DNA of 8,281 nt, taken from Roseiarcus sp031367195 (GTDB lineage: Bacteria; Pseudomonadota; Alphaproteobacteria; Rhizobiales; Beijerinckiaceae). Position 1 is the stretch's first letter, and every line of letters begins with the position of its first letter. The translations under genes and the position numbers were made by a program. The notes beneath the pieces were generated by a model. It was not told the origin of the DNA, did no database searches, and saw only the letters and a program-made list of their open reading frames with translations. Positions 1 through 5,888 of this stretch are shown here, piece after piece. Where the stretch lies: NCBI GenBank assembly GCA_031367195.1, contig JANLPL010000337.1, forward strand, positions 1 to 8,281, in the 5' to 3' direction.

Positions 1-568
1 GCGCCGACGGCAGCCTCGCTTTCGTATGCGTCCGCTGCGAGGCTTTTCCGACCTCGACGGAATAGGCGCGCACCGGCTCGGCGATGTTCTTCAGCTTCTG
101 TTCGCCGAGATCGGCGATGGCAACGTCGAGCCTCGACTTCACCTGCCGATAGGCGTCCTCCGACAGGCAGATCCCGCCCGGTTTTGCAACGCCCTCCAGG
201 CGCGCGGCGACATTGACCCCGTCCCCCATCAGGTCGCCGTCGCTCTCCTCGACGACGTCGCCCACGTGGATGCCGATCCGGTAAACAATACGCTGCTCCT
301 CGGGCACGCCCGAATTGCGCTCGACCATCGCGTTTTGCACCTCGATCGCGCAGCGCACGGCGTCTACAACGCTGCGGAACTCGACGATCGCGCCGTCTCC
401 GGTTCGCTTGACGATGCGGCCGTGATGGACGGCGATGGTCGGATCGATCAGGTCGCTGCGCAGCGCCCGGACGCGGGCGAGCGTGCGGTCCTAGTCGGCG
501 CGAGTCAGGCGCGAATAGCCGACGATGTCGGCGGCGAAAATCGCCGCGAGTTTGCGAACCTCATCCAT
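1..568 (-). pseudogene. Class III adenylate/guanylate cyclase, N-terminal catalytic domain, interrupted by TAG; runs off left edge
   Basis: Reading the minus strand from the ATG at 568-566 gives MDEVRKLAAIFAADIVGYSRL, the usual opening of the soluble rhizobial class III cyclases that make cAMP from ATP. Codon 26 is TAG (493-491), after which the frame continues with full family similarity. Visible catalytic features are the two metal-binding Asp at codons 14 (FAADIVGYS) and 58 (RTGDG), 44 apart as in the family, and the GDGVNVAAR stretch with Asn119 and Arg123 expected to stabilise the transition state. Relatives normally have an acidic residue at codon 26 (ADE-DRTL), so a single GAG-to-TAG change explains the stop. 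Translation from any later start would lose Asp14 and so activity. About 190 codons are visible; the domain ends near codon 175 and a linker continues off the window. The family often carries C-terminal TPR repeats, not visible here. A sequencing error or stop suppression cannot be excluded. Confidence 0.85.
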
Positions 569-653
569 GCGGCGCCCCGTGCGTTCGAAGGTCGGCCTTC
601 GTTGTTATCGCGTTGCCATAATACTTCACGCCAAACTGGCAAGGCCTTGGCCC

Positions 654-667
654 GAGCGCAAGCGCTC
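654..667. repeat. Perfect inverted repeat between LysE gene and cyclase
   Basis: GAGCGCAAGCGCTC is a 14-base inverted repeat with 6-base arms; as RNA it would make a GC-rich stem with a small loop about 12 bases beyond the LysE stop codon. Just beyond it on the minus strand lie the AAGGCCTT palindrome at 641-648 and GCCAAACTGGC at 630-640, which has 4-base arms. No U-tract follows, so a classical intrinsic terminator is not shown. The position fits an mRNA 3'-end stabiliser or a Rho-dependent end for the bamE-LysE transcript. The rest of the 110-base gap up to the cyclase start (569-678) holds a TATTAT hexamer on the minus strand (623-618) but no well-spaced -35 box. Confidence 0.4.
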
Positions 668-678
668 TTAGGTCGCGC

Positions 679-1296
679 CTATCCTCGCGACGCCAGCGCC
701 AATCTCGCGCCGAACCCCACGAACACGCAGCCCGTGAGGCGATCGAGCGCCCTCGTCACCCCAGGCGCGCGCAGCCATCGGCCAAGCGGGACCGTCAGCG
801 CGATCAGCGCCGAAAACCAGACCAGCGTCAACGCCGCATGGATCGAAGCCAGCAGCAGGGAGAAGGCCGCGACGTTCACGCCCAAGGGGATGAACTGCGG
901 CAGGAAGGTCGCGTAGAAGACGCCGACTTTCGGGTTCAGCACATTGGTCAGGAAGCCGCGCCGCAGCGCCGCGACATCGCCGCCCGACGCAGCCTCCTCG
1001 ATGGCCAGTCCGGCGCGCGGCTTGAATAGCAGTCGCAGGCCCAGAAAGCAGAGATAGGCCGCGCCGGCCCATTTCAGCGCAAGATAGGCGCTCGCCGAGG
1101 CGGACAATAGCGCGTTGAGCCCGAAAGCCGCGCCCGCGCCCCAGACGAACAGCCCGCCGCACACGCCCAACGCCGCCGCCGCGCCCGCGCGCGGACCCTG
1201 CGAGGCGCTCGCGCGCAGCACCAGCGCGGTGTCGACGCCCGGGGTGATCGTCAACAGGCCAGCCGCGGCGACAAAGGCGGCCAGCGCCAGCCACAT
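679..1296 (-). CDS. LysE/RhtB family amino acid exporter
   Basis: A 205-residue, strongly hydrophobic protein with about six predicted membrane helices, the usual size of LysE/RhtB inner-membrane exporters, which push amino acids or related small molecules out of the cell. The family's N-terminal signature is present (TITPGVDTALVLR, residues 16-28, followed by Q33-G34-P35-R36-A37-G38), as is the conserved loop motif NPKVGVFYATFLPQF (121-135). The ATG (1296-1294) lies one base after the bamE stop codon, so the two genes are almost certainly co-transcribed and probably translationally coupled; no strong Shine-Dalgarno is seen. The overlapping frame at 668-1294 lacks these motifs and was discarded. 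The substrate cannot be told from sequence: RhtB members handle homoserine, threonine, leucine and others. Confidence 0.9.
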   Translation of the reverse strand: MWLALAAFVAAAGLLTITPGVDTALVLRASASQGPRAGAAAALGVCGGLFVWGAGAAFGLNALLSASASAYLALKWAGAAYLCFLGLRLLFKPRAGLAIEEAASGGDVAALRRGFLTNVLNPKVGVFYATFLPQFIPLGVNVAAFSLLLASIHAALTLVWFSALIALTVPLGRWLRAPGVTRALDRLTGCVFVGFGARLALASRG

Positions 1297-1297
1297 G

Positions 1298-1753
1298 TCA
1301 GACGAACCGGAACAGGCCGGTCATGATGTTCTTGAGGAAGTTCGGCTCCTGCCCGCCGGTCGGCGTCGTGTTGGTGACGAAATCGAACACCTTGCCGTCC
1401 TTCATGCCGTAATTGGCGATCCGCGCGACCTTGCCGCGCTTGTCGAAATAGATCGCCAGCACATGCTGGTCCTTGGTCTCGGCCGGCATGAAGGCGAGCG
1501 CGCGGTGCATCTTCTGGCCGATGTAATACCAGGCGTCGCCCCCGACGGTGGAGGTGGTCGAGGGCGTGCCCATCAGGTTCAGCGCCTCGCGCTTTTCGGT
1601 CTTGCCGACCTGCACCTTGGCCAGCGACTGATCGTCGATCTGATAGCCGCGGTCGAAATCGCCGTCATAGCCGATGCAGCCGGAAAGCGGCGCGGCAAAG
1701 CCCAAGGCCGCGACCAGCATCATTTTCCCCGTCACGCGCATCGACGACCCCAT
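1298..1753 (-). CDS. bamE: Outer membrane assembly lipoprotein BamE (SmpA/OmlA domain)
   Basis: BamE is an accessory lipoprotein of the BAM complex, which folds beta-barrel proteins into the outer membrane. The 151-residue product begins with a lipoprotein signal peptide: a hydrophobic stretch from about residue 11 and the lipobox L23-S-G-C26. Residue +2 after the cysteine is Ile, not Asp, which suits export to the outer membrane. The SmpA/OmlA domain follows, with VQVGKTEKREALNLMGTPS (47-65), TTSTVGGDAWYYIG (66-79) and the alphaproteobacterial C-terminal part containing IYFDKRGKVARIANYGMKDGKVFD. The start is uncertain between the ATG at 1753 and Met5 at 1741; the latter has GGGG a few bases upstream and gives a more typical signal peptide. 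The gene is divergent from the cytochrome chaperone, an arrangement common in Hyphomicrobiales, and is tightly followed by the LysE gene. Confidence 0.93.
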   Translation of the reverse strand: MGSSMRVTGKMMLVAALGFAAPLSGCIGYDGDFDRGYQIDDQSLAKVQVGKTEKREALNLMGTPSTTSTVGGDAWYYIGQKMHRALAFMPAETKDQHVLAIYFDKRGKVARIANYGMKDGKVFDFVTNTTPTGGQEPNFLKNIMTGLFRFV

Positions 1754-1789
1754 TGCGTAGCCGCGCCCGGCTTGCCAGATTCAGCGAAC

Positions 1790-1811
1790 TAACGAAAGCC
1801 TGTTAACGAAA
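1790..1811. repeat. Direct repeat TAACGAAA in the bamE/chaperone divergent promoter region
   Basis: The 82-base gap between the two divergent genes contains TAACGAAA at 1790-1797 and again at 1804-1811, a perfect 8-base repeat with a 14-base period. The gap must hold the promoters for both the bamE and the chaperone-yceD runs. The repeat could be part of overlapping promoters or a regulator site; no clean -35/-10 pair could be assigned on either strand. Confidence 0.35.
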
Positions 1812-1835
1812 TCAGGGCAACAGACAAGGCCACCG

Positions 1836-2369
1836 ATGATTTTCGACCGCTGGCGCTCGCGCCGGGCCGCGCGCGCTCTCATTGACCAAATTCACGGCGA
1901 GATCGTGGCGGCAGCCCGCGCCCCCGCGCTCTATACCCTGTGCGGCGTGCCCGACGATCTCGACGGCCGGTTCGAAATGGCGACGCTGCACGCCGATCTG
2001 CTGCTGCGGAGGCTGGGCCAACTCGGCGCGGCCGATCTCGCGCAGGACGTGGTCGACCGCGTGTTCGAGGGTTTCGACGACGCTTTGCGCGAGATGTCGG
2101 TCAGCGATGTCGGCGTCGCCAAGCGGATGACGAAAATGGCCGGGGCCTATTTCGGCCGCGCTGGCGCCTATGGCCCGGCGCTGGAGGCCGACGACGCCGA
2201 GGCGCTCGCCGTCGCGCTCGCCCGCAACGCGCTGCGCGTTGGCGACACCGCGACCCCGAAAGCGCGCAAACTCGCTGAGCGCGCACTGGCCACGCGGCGG
2301 CTTTTGGGCGAAACCCCGCTCGCCGCCTTTCTCAAGGGCGAATTTCACTACCCCCTGCCGGAGACTTGA
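1836..2369 (+). CDS. Ubiquinol-cytochrome c chaperone family protein (CBP3/UQCC1-like)
   Basis: The 177-residue product matches the Ubiq_cyt_C_chap family, bacterial relatives of mitochondrial Cbp3/UQCC1, which help cytochrome b mature and assemble into the bc1 complex (respiratory complex III) at the inner membrane. Family signatures seen are VPDDLDGRFEMATLHADLLLRRL (near 38-60), LAQDVVDRVFEGFDDALREM (68-87) and the hallmark V-S-D-x-x-V-x-KRM-x-KMA-x-A-Y-x-GR-x-x-A-Y stretch at about 89-112. No membrane segment or signal peptide is visible, in keeping with a cytoplasmic or peripheral chaperone. The ATG has AAGG at 1826-1829, six bases upstream. It is the first gene of the plus-strand run, three bases ahead of the DUF177 gene, so co-translation is likely. 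The bacterial function is inferred from the eukaryotic relatives. Confidence 0.88.
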   Translation: MIFDRWRSRRAARALIDQIHGEIVAAARAPALYTLCGVPDDLDGRFEMATLHADLLLRRLGQLGAADLAQDVVDRVFEGFDDALREMSVSDVGVAKRMTKMAGAYFGRAGAYGPALEADDAEALAVALARNALRVGDTATPKARKLAERALATRRLLGETPLAAFLKGEFHYPLPET

Positions 2370-2372
2370 GCC

Positions 2373-2876
2373 ATGACCGGGATCCCTTTCAGCCGCCCGG
2401 TGCGGGTCGAGCCGCTGCCCAAAGACGGGCTGGAGCAGAGAATCGAAGCCGATGAGAGTGAGCGCGCGGCGCTCGCCAAACTCAACAACTTGGCCGCGAT
2501 TTCAAGGCTTTCCGCCAAATTCCGGATTACCAAGCAGCGGCGCGGGGTGCGGGTCGAGGGTGAACTGACGGCCCTTGTGACGCAGACCTGCGTCGTCAGC
2601 CTCGAACCGTTCGAGGCCGAGATCGCCGAGCCGATCGACGTCGCCTTCGCCTCCTCCGGCGCCCGCAAACCCGATTCGGCCCTGGCCGAGGACGAGGATG
2701 CGCCCGACGAGATCGTCGAGGGCCGCGTCGATCTGGGCGCCCTCGCCTCGGAGTTTTTGACGCTGGCGCTCGACCCCTACCCCCGCAAGCCCGGGGTCGC
2801 CTTCGAGCCGCCGCCTCTGGCCGCCGACGAGGATTCCGCCTTTGCGCCCCTGCTCAGGAAGAACCCGCCGGAATGA
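2373..2876 (+). CDS. DUF177 / YceD family protein
   Basis: A 167-residue soluble, acidic protein of the YceD/DUF177 family, whose members are linked by neighbourhood to ribosomal protein L32 (rpmF) and have been implicated in 23S rRNA accumulation in E. coli and plants. Signatures are the strand with conserved Cys73 (QTCVVSLEPFEAEI), an acidic loop at about 105-115, and the C-terminal motif DLGALASEFLTLALDPYPRKPG. A GGAG at 2360-2363, nine bases upstream of the ATG and inside the previous gene, is a good ribosome binding site. In gammaproteobacteria rpmF usually follows; here it is absent and plsX comes next after 86 bases, as commonly seen in alphaproteobacteria. The family assignment is firm; the exact role here is not known. 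Confidence 0.88.
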   Translation: MTGIPFSRPVRVEPLPKDGLEQRIEADESERAALAKLNNLAAISRLSAKFRITKQRRGVRVEGELTALVTQTCVVSLEPFEAEIAEPIDVAFASSGARKPDSALAEDEDAPDEIVEGRVDLGALASEFLTLALDPYPRKPGVAFEPPPLAADEDSAFAPLLRKNPPE

Positions 2877-2879
2877 GCG

Positions 2880-2907
2880 TTGCGCCGCCCTTTCAACCCG
2901 CTATGTT
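2880..2907 (+). promoter_or_regulatory. Possible sigma70-type promoter upstream of plsX
   Basis: TTGCGC (2880-2885) and TATGTT (2902-2907) are separated by 16 bases, a workable -35/-10 pair just after the DUF177 stop. Transcription would begin near 2914, after most of the 5' arm of the hairpin described next, so a transcript from this promoter could not form that stem. Assignment is by eye only. Confidence 0.25.
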
Positions 2908-2946
2908 GCCGCCGCAATGATGGGCAAAGTGCCTTCGACGGCGGCA
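2907..2946 (+). promoter_or_regulatory. Hairpin in the plsX leader
   Basis: TGCCGCCG at 2907-2914 pairs perfectly with CGGCGGCA at 2939-2946, giving an eight-base-pair, mostly G-C stem. The 24-base interval holds a smaller hairpin, GGCA (2923-2926) with TGCC (2930-2933). The 3' arm abuts the only purine-rich stretch upstream of plsX (AGGTAAG, 2946-2952), so the structure could affect ribosome access in transcripts reading through from the DUF177 gene. No U-run follows, so it is not an intrinsic terminator. Confidence 0.4.
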
Positions 2947-2962
2947 GGTAAGACGAATCCCC

Positions 2963-4012
2963 TTGAAGCGTGAAGCGATCATAGCGTTGGACGCCATGGG
3001 CGGCGATCATGGCCCTAGCGTCGTGGTGCCCGCGGCGGCGATTGCGCTGGAACGTAGGCCCGACACGAGGTTCCTGCTGTTCGGCGACGAAAAGCTGATC
3101 GCCCCGATTCTGGCGAAGCATTCCAGGCTCGCGACGAAAGCGAGCGTGATCCATTGCAACGTCGCGGTGAAGATGACCGACAAGCCGAGCCAGGCGTTGC
3201 GCCAGGGCCGGCGGGTCTCGTCGATGTGGCGCGCAGTCGAGGCGGTCAAGCGGGGCGAGGCCGATTGCGCGATCTCGGCCGGCAACACCGGCGCGCTGAT
3301 GGCGATGGCCAAGGTTTGCCTGCACATGCTGCCGCTGATCGAACGCCCGGCGCTGGCGGCGATGTGGCCGACGATGCGCGGCGAATCGATCGTGCTCGAC
3401 GTCGGCGCCTCAATCGGGGCGGACGCGCAGCATCTGGTCGATCTCGCCGTGATGGGCGCGGCGATGGCGCGCATCGTATTCGATATCGAATCGCCCACCG
3501 TCGGCCTGCTCAATGTCGGCGTCGAAGAGATCAAAGGGCTCGAAGAGGTGAAGGCCGCCGGCCGCACGCTACGCGAGACGACCTGGCCGCACCTCACTTA
3601 TCACGGCTTCGTCGAGGGCGACGATCTGGGCAAAGGCACGGTCGATGTGTTCGTCACCGAAGGATTCACCGGCAATATCGCGCTGAAAACCGCCGAGGGC
3701 ACCGCCAAGCAGATCGCGTCCTACATCCGCGACGCGATGGGGGCGACGCTTGCCTCCAGGCTCGGCTACCTCCTCGCCCGCACCGCCTTTCAGGCGTTGC
3801 GGCGAAAGCTCGATCCCGGTCGGGTTAATGGCGGCGTGTTTCTCGGTCTTGACGGCGTGGTGATCAAGAGTCATGGCGGGGCGGACGCCGAGAGCTACGC
3901 CGGCGCGATTGAGGTCGGCTACGACATGGTGCGCCAGAATCTCCTCGCCAATATCCGCGACATGATCGGCCATGCCAGCGAAGCCCGCGCCCCGACGCTC
4001 GCCCCTTCGTGA
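2963..4012 (+). CDS. plsX: Phosphate acyltransferase PlsX
   Basis: PlsX converts acyl-ACP and phosphate to acyl-phosphate, the donor PlsY uses to make lysophosphatidic acid, the first step of phospholipid synthesis; it acts on the cytoplasmic face of the membrane. The 349-residue length is normal. Family landmarks in order are IALDAMGGDHGP near the N-terminus, CAISAGNTGALMAMA at about 102-116, LDVGASIGADAQ, GLLNVGVEEIKGLEEVK, FVTEGFTGNIALKTAEGT and the C-terminal FLGLDGVVIKSHGGAD. The start is a TTG at 2963: the frame has a stop at 2918-2920, no ATG or GTG lies between, and the next Met is within the DAMGG motif. The ribosome site is weak (AGGTAAG ends ten bases upstream). A stem-loop and an 18-codon open frame overlap this start region. 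fabH follows ten bases after the stop codon. Confidence 0.96.
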   Translation: MKREAIIALDAMGGDHGPSVVVPAAAIALERRPDTRFLLFGDEKLIAPILAKHSRLATKASVIHCNVAVKMTDKPSQALRQGRRVSSMWRAVEAVKRGEADCAISAGNTGALMAMAKVCLHMLPLIERPALAAMWPTMRGESIVLDVGASIGADAQHLVDLAVMGAAMARIVFDIESPTVGLLNVGVEEIKGLEEVKAAGRTLRETTWPHLTYHGFVEGDDLGKGTVDVFVTEGFTGNIALKTAEGTAKQIASYIRDAMGATLASRLGYLLARTAFQALRRKLDPGRVNGGVFLGLDGVVIKSHGGADAESYAGAIEVGYDMVRQNLLANIRDMIGHASEARAPTLAPS

Positions 4013-4022
4013 AAGTTACGAG

Positions 4023-4991
4023 ATGAGCGCGAAATTCCGTTCAGTTGTGCGTGGCGTCGGCGCTTGCCTGCCCGAGCGCATCGTCAGCAACGCGGAGCTG
4101 GCGGCCCGGATCGACACCTCCGACGAATGGATCGCCCAGCGCACCGGCATCCGGCAACGCCATGTCGCCGGCGAGGGCGAAACCACCGTGACGCTGGGAA
4201 CCCGCGCCGCGTCGCGCGCGCTGGCCAACGCGGGGTTGCAGCCGGCCGATATCGATCTCATCATCGTCGCCACCTCGACGCCGGACCACACCTTCCCCGC
4301 CTCCGCGACCGAGATCCAGGCCGCGCTCGGCATTACCCAGGGCGTCGCGTTCGATCTTCAGGCGGTGTGCTCCGGCTTTGTGTTCGGCGTCACCACCGCC
4401 GACAAGTTTTTGGCCTCCGGCTCGCACAAGCGCGCGCTGGTCATCGGCGCCGAGACGTTCTCGCGCATCCTCGACTGGGAGGATCGCACCACCTGCGTGC
4501 TGTTCGGCGACGGCGCCGGGGCGATCGTGCTGGAGGCGGTCGAGGGCGGCGAAAAGGGCGTGATCACCTCGAAGCTGCGCTCGGACGGGCGCCATCGCGC
4601 GAAACTCTACGTGGACGGAGGCCCTTCCACGACCCAGACCGTCGGCCATCTCAGGATGGAAGGCAAAGAGGTGTTCAAGCACGCGGTGGGCATGGTCACC
4701 GACGTCATCAAGGCCTGTTTCGAGGACGCCGGCGTCACGGCCGACGACATCGACTGGTTCGTGCCGCATCAGGCCAATCGCCGCATCATCGACGCCTCCG
4801 CCGACAAACTCGGCATCGCGCGCGACAAGGTCGTCATCACCGTCGACCGCCACGGCAACACCTCCGCCGCCTCGATCCCGCTGGCGCTCGACGTCGCCGT
4901 ATCCGACGGGCGCATCAAGTCCGGCGATCTCGTGATGATCGAGGCGATGGGCGGCGGCTTCACCTGGGGCGCGGCGCTGATAAGGTGGTGA
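4023..4991 (+). CDS. fabH: 3-oxoacyl-ACP synthase III (FabH)
   Basis: FabH condenses acetyl-CoA (or another short acyl-CoA) with malonyl-ACP to start type II fatty acid synthesis. The ATG at 4023 gives 322 residues, the standard size; an in-frame ATG at 3972 would add 17 residues inside plsX and is not favoured. The catalytic triad is visible: Cys116 (LQAVCSGF), His249 (VPHQAN) and Asn279 (HGNTSAAS). Other landmarks are the CoA-region DTSDEWIAQRTGIRQR (31-46), the FGDGAGA loop (161-167) and the C-terminal GGGFTWGAALIRW. It follows plsX by ten bases and is presumably co-transcribed, coupling fatty acid initiation to phospholipid synthesis. The ribosome site is modest (GAAAG and GAG just upstream). 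The gene normally found next in related genomes (ihfA) is not present. Confidence 0.97.
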   Translation: MSAKFRSVVRGVGACLPERIVSNAELAARIDTSDEWIAQRTGIRQRHVAGEGETTVTLGTRAASRALANAGLQPADIDLIIVATSTPDHTFPASATEIQAALGITQGVAFDLQAVCSGFVFGVTTADKFLASGSHKRALVIGAETFSRILDWEDRTTCVLFGDGAGAIVLEAVEGGEKGVITSKLRSDGRHRAKLYVDGGPSTTQTVGHLRMEGKEVFKHAVGMVTDVIKACFEDAGVTADDIDWFVPHQANRRIIDASADKLGIARDKVVITVDRHGNTSAASIPLALDVAVSDGRIKSGDLVMIEAMGGGFTWGAALIRW

Positions 4992-5018
4992 ACGGAGCTT
5001 GACTAGCAAAGCAAATAT

Positions 5019-5033
5019 GTAAAAATTTTTTAC
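5019..5033. repeat. A/T palindrome GTAAAAATTTTTTAC
   Basis: A perfect 15-base inverted repeat with 7-base arms around a central T, in a genome whose coding sequence rarely has such runs. It could be a bent A-tract element, an UP-element-like promoter part or a binding site for a nucleoid protein. The stem is almost entirely A-T with no loop, so it is unlikely to be a transcription terminator. Confidence 0.5.
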
Positions 5034-5076
5034 GAGTTCTCTATCAGGTTGTGCCAGCGCAACGGGCCAATTGCGG

Positions 5077-5090
5077 GGTTGCGAGCAACC
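5077..5090. repeat. Inverted repeat GGTTGC-GA-GCAACC
   Basis: Two 6-base arms separated by two bases, about 55 bases upstream of the next start codon. The spacing fits an operator for a dimeric regulator or a small stem with a CGAG tetraloop. TTGCG also occurs at 5071-5075 and 5079-5083, so the motif is repeated locally. Confidence 0.4.
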
Positions 5091-5133
5091 TTACATGAGC
5101 GCGATCTAACGATTCTGAGCACACTTTAGATTT

Positions 5134-5140
5134 GGAGAGG
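5134..5140 (+). promoter_or_regulatory. Ribosome binding site fixing a TTG start
   Basis: GGAGAGG lies five bases before the TTG at 5146. The reading frame has a stop at 5116-5118, no ATG or GTG between, and no internal Met until residue 68, so this site decides the start of the unknown gene and argues that the gene is translated. Confidence 0.7.
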
Positions 5141-5145
5141 TTGCT

Positions 5146-5787
5146 TTGGGTATTTCGAATCAACTCGTCCCTGTGGTCAATATAATTCATGATCAGAAAG
5201 AGGTGGCGGATCGTGTCGACACTTTCTTCAACTATGCGGATAATGCGCGAATCGGAGCGCGGATCGTCGCAGGCGCGCAAGCTTTTCGCAAATACGACGC
5301 CCTCTCGAATGCTATTGGCTTAAATCAGGTCGGGAATCTGCGCGGTATGGTCGTAAGCCAACGATGGCGGACGATATTTAACGTCGTAGAGAAATCAGAT
5401 CGGAGCTTAACGCGCCTTGGCGCAGTCGCCGCGCTCGTCGCGGGCCTTATTGAAGCTGCGCCGGAGATCGAATTGACCCTCGAATCGCGCGACTCGGCGC
5501 TCGTCAAGGGACTGAAAATCACGACGTTAGCCGGCACAATTTCTGAACGAATGTTGCTGGGCGTGCTGCCATTTGGAACGCATCTTATCTACAAATCTTT
5601 GGAAGGGTGGTTGATGCTTGGCGGGCTGATGGGCGGACGAGCGGGTCGGGCTAGCGCGCAAGGAATTAGCATTTTGGAGAATGCCGATACGCTTGTCCAA
5701 ACAACATTCACGACTTGGACCGACACCCAAACCCAGGGCGAAGCGCTTTGGCGCGTCGTCAACGTCATAACGAGCCGCAAACGTTGA
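5146..5787 (+). CDS. Unrecognised 213-residue protein, low-GC gene
   Basis: I do not recognise this protein. It starts at a TTG with a strong GGAGAGG site five bases upstream. The N-terminal part (1-85) is soluble-looking and mildly charged (VADRVDTFFNYADNARIGARI at 20-40). Two hydrophobic, possibly membrane-associated stretches follow: LGAVAALVAGLIEAAPEI (91-108) and about 125-164, ending in the glycine-rich LMLGGLMGG. The tail is polar, rich in Thr and Gln (TTFTTWTDTQTQ, 186-197), and ends in the basic SRKR. No signal peptide or catalytic motif is seen. Base composition differs from its neighbours: the sequence rows at 5161-5220 and 5341-5400 each have 29 G+C of 60, against 43 of 60 in fabH at 4861-4920. 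It sits where ihfA is often found after fabH, which with the composition suggests acquisition by transfer. A real gene is likely; its function is unknown. A peripheral membrane protein is one possibility. Confidence 0.72.
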   Translation: MGISNQLVPVVNIIHDQKEVADRVDTFFNYADNARIGARIVAGAQAFRKYDALSNAIGLNQVGNLRGMVVSQRWRTIFNVVEKSDRSLTRLGAVAALVAGLIEAAPEIELTLESRDSALVKGLKITTLAGTISERMLLGVLPFGTHLIYKSLEGWLMLGGLMGGRAGRASAQGISILENADTLVQTTFTTWTDTQTQGEALWRVVNVITSRKR

Positions 5788-5874
5788 ATTGGCGACGCCG
5801 CTGAGTAGCCCTGGAACTCTTTGTCGCGGCGCATCGGGGCTTGCAGCAATACGCTCTGGAACATACAGCCAACC

Positions 5875-5882
5875 AAGGAGAG
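5875..5882 (+). promoter_or_regulatory. Ribosome binding site fixing the thioesterase TTG start
   Basis: AAGGAGAG, six bases before the TTG at 5889, is the best Shine-Dalgarno in the window. It makes 5889 a better start than the in-frame TTG at 5841, which has no such site and would add 16 residues without family similarity. Confidence 0.75.
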
Positions 5883-5888
5883 TTTTCC

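Larger units (their letters stand above)
4992..5145. other. AT-richer intergenic region with several inverted repeats
   Basis: This 154-base gap separates fabH from the unrecognised gene. It starts with a near-consensus -35 box, TTGACT (4999-5004), but no good -10 at the right distance. An A/T palindrome lies at 5019-5033, CGCAA/TTGCG arms at 5058-5062 and 5071-5075, and a tight inverted repeat at 5077-5090. No GC hairpin followed by a T-run is found, so a fabH terminator could not be assigned, and nothing resembling the start of ihfA is seen. It most likely holds the promoter of the downstream gene. Confidence 0.45.

Noticed and set aside
26..916. A 296-codon plus-strand open frame
   Set aside because: It is antisense to the cyclase and the LysE gene, both of which show clear family motifs; its Arg/Asp/Ala-rich product has no recognisable domain and results from high GC.
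1790..1811. CtrA-type binding site in the bamE/chaperone gap
   Set aside because: TTAAC occurs once, but the second half-site is CTAAC at the wrong spacing for the TTAA-N7-TTAA consensus.
3972..4022. Upstream in-frame ATG for fabH within plsX
   Set aside because: It would add 17 residues not found at the family N-terminus, while the ATG at 4023 gives the standard start of the conserved sequence.
4041..5009. A 322-codon minus-strand frame opposite fabH, and a 312-codon plus-strand frame at 4064-5002
   Set aside because: Both are shadows of fabH, whose triad and full-length similarity are unambiguous.
5019..5033. GTAAAAATTTTTTAC as a fabH intrinsic terminator
   Set aside because: The stem would be A-T only with no loop, and no GC hairpin precedes the T-run.
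5044..5280. A 78-codon minus-strand open frame over the leader and start of the unknown gene
   Set aside because: No convincing ribosome site or motif, and it overlaps a better supported gene start on the other strand.
5146..5787. A faint resemblance of the unknown protein to PEX11-type membrane proteins (an early Phe/Tyr-Ala-Asp segment followed by amphipathic helices)
   Set aside because: It is only an impression of pattern; no diagnostic motif could be pointed to, so no family was assigned.
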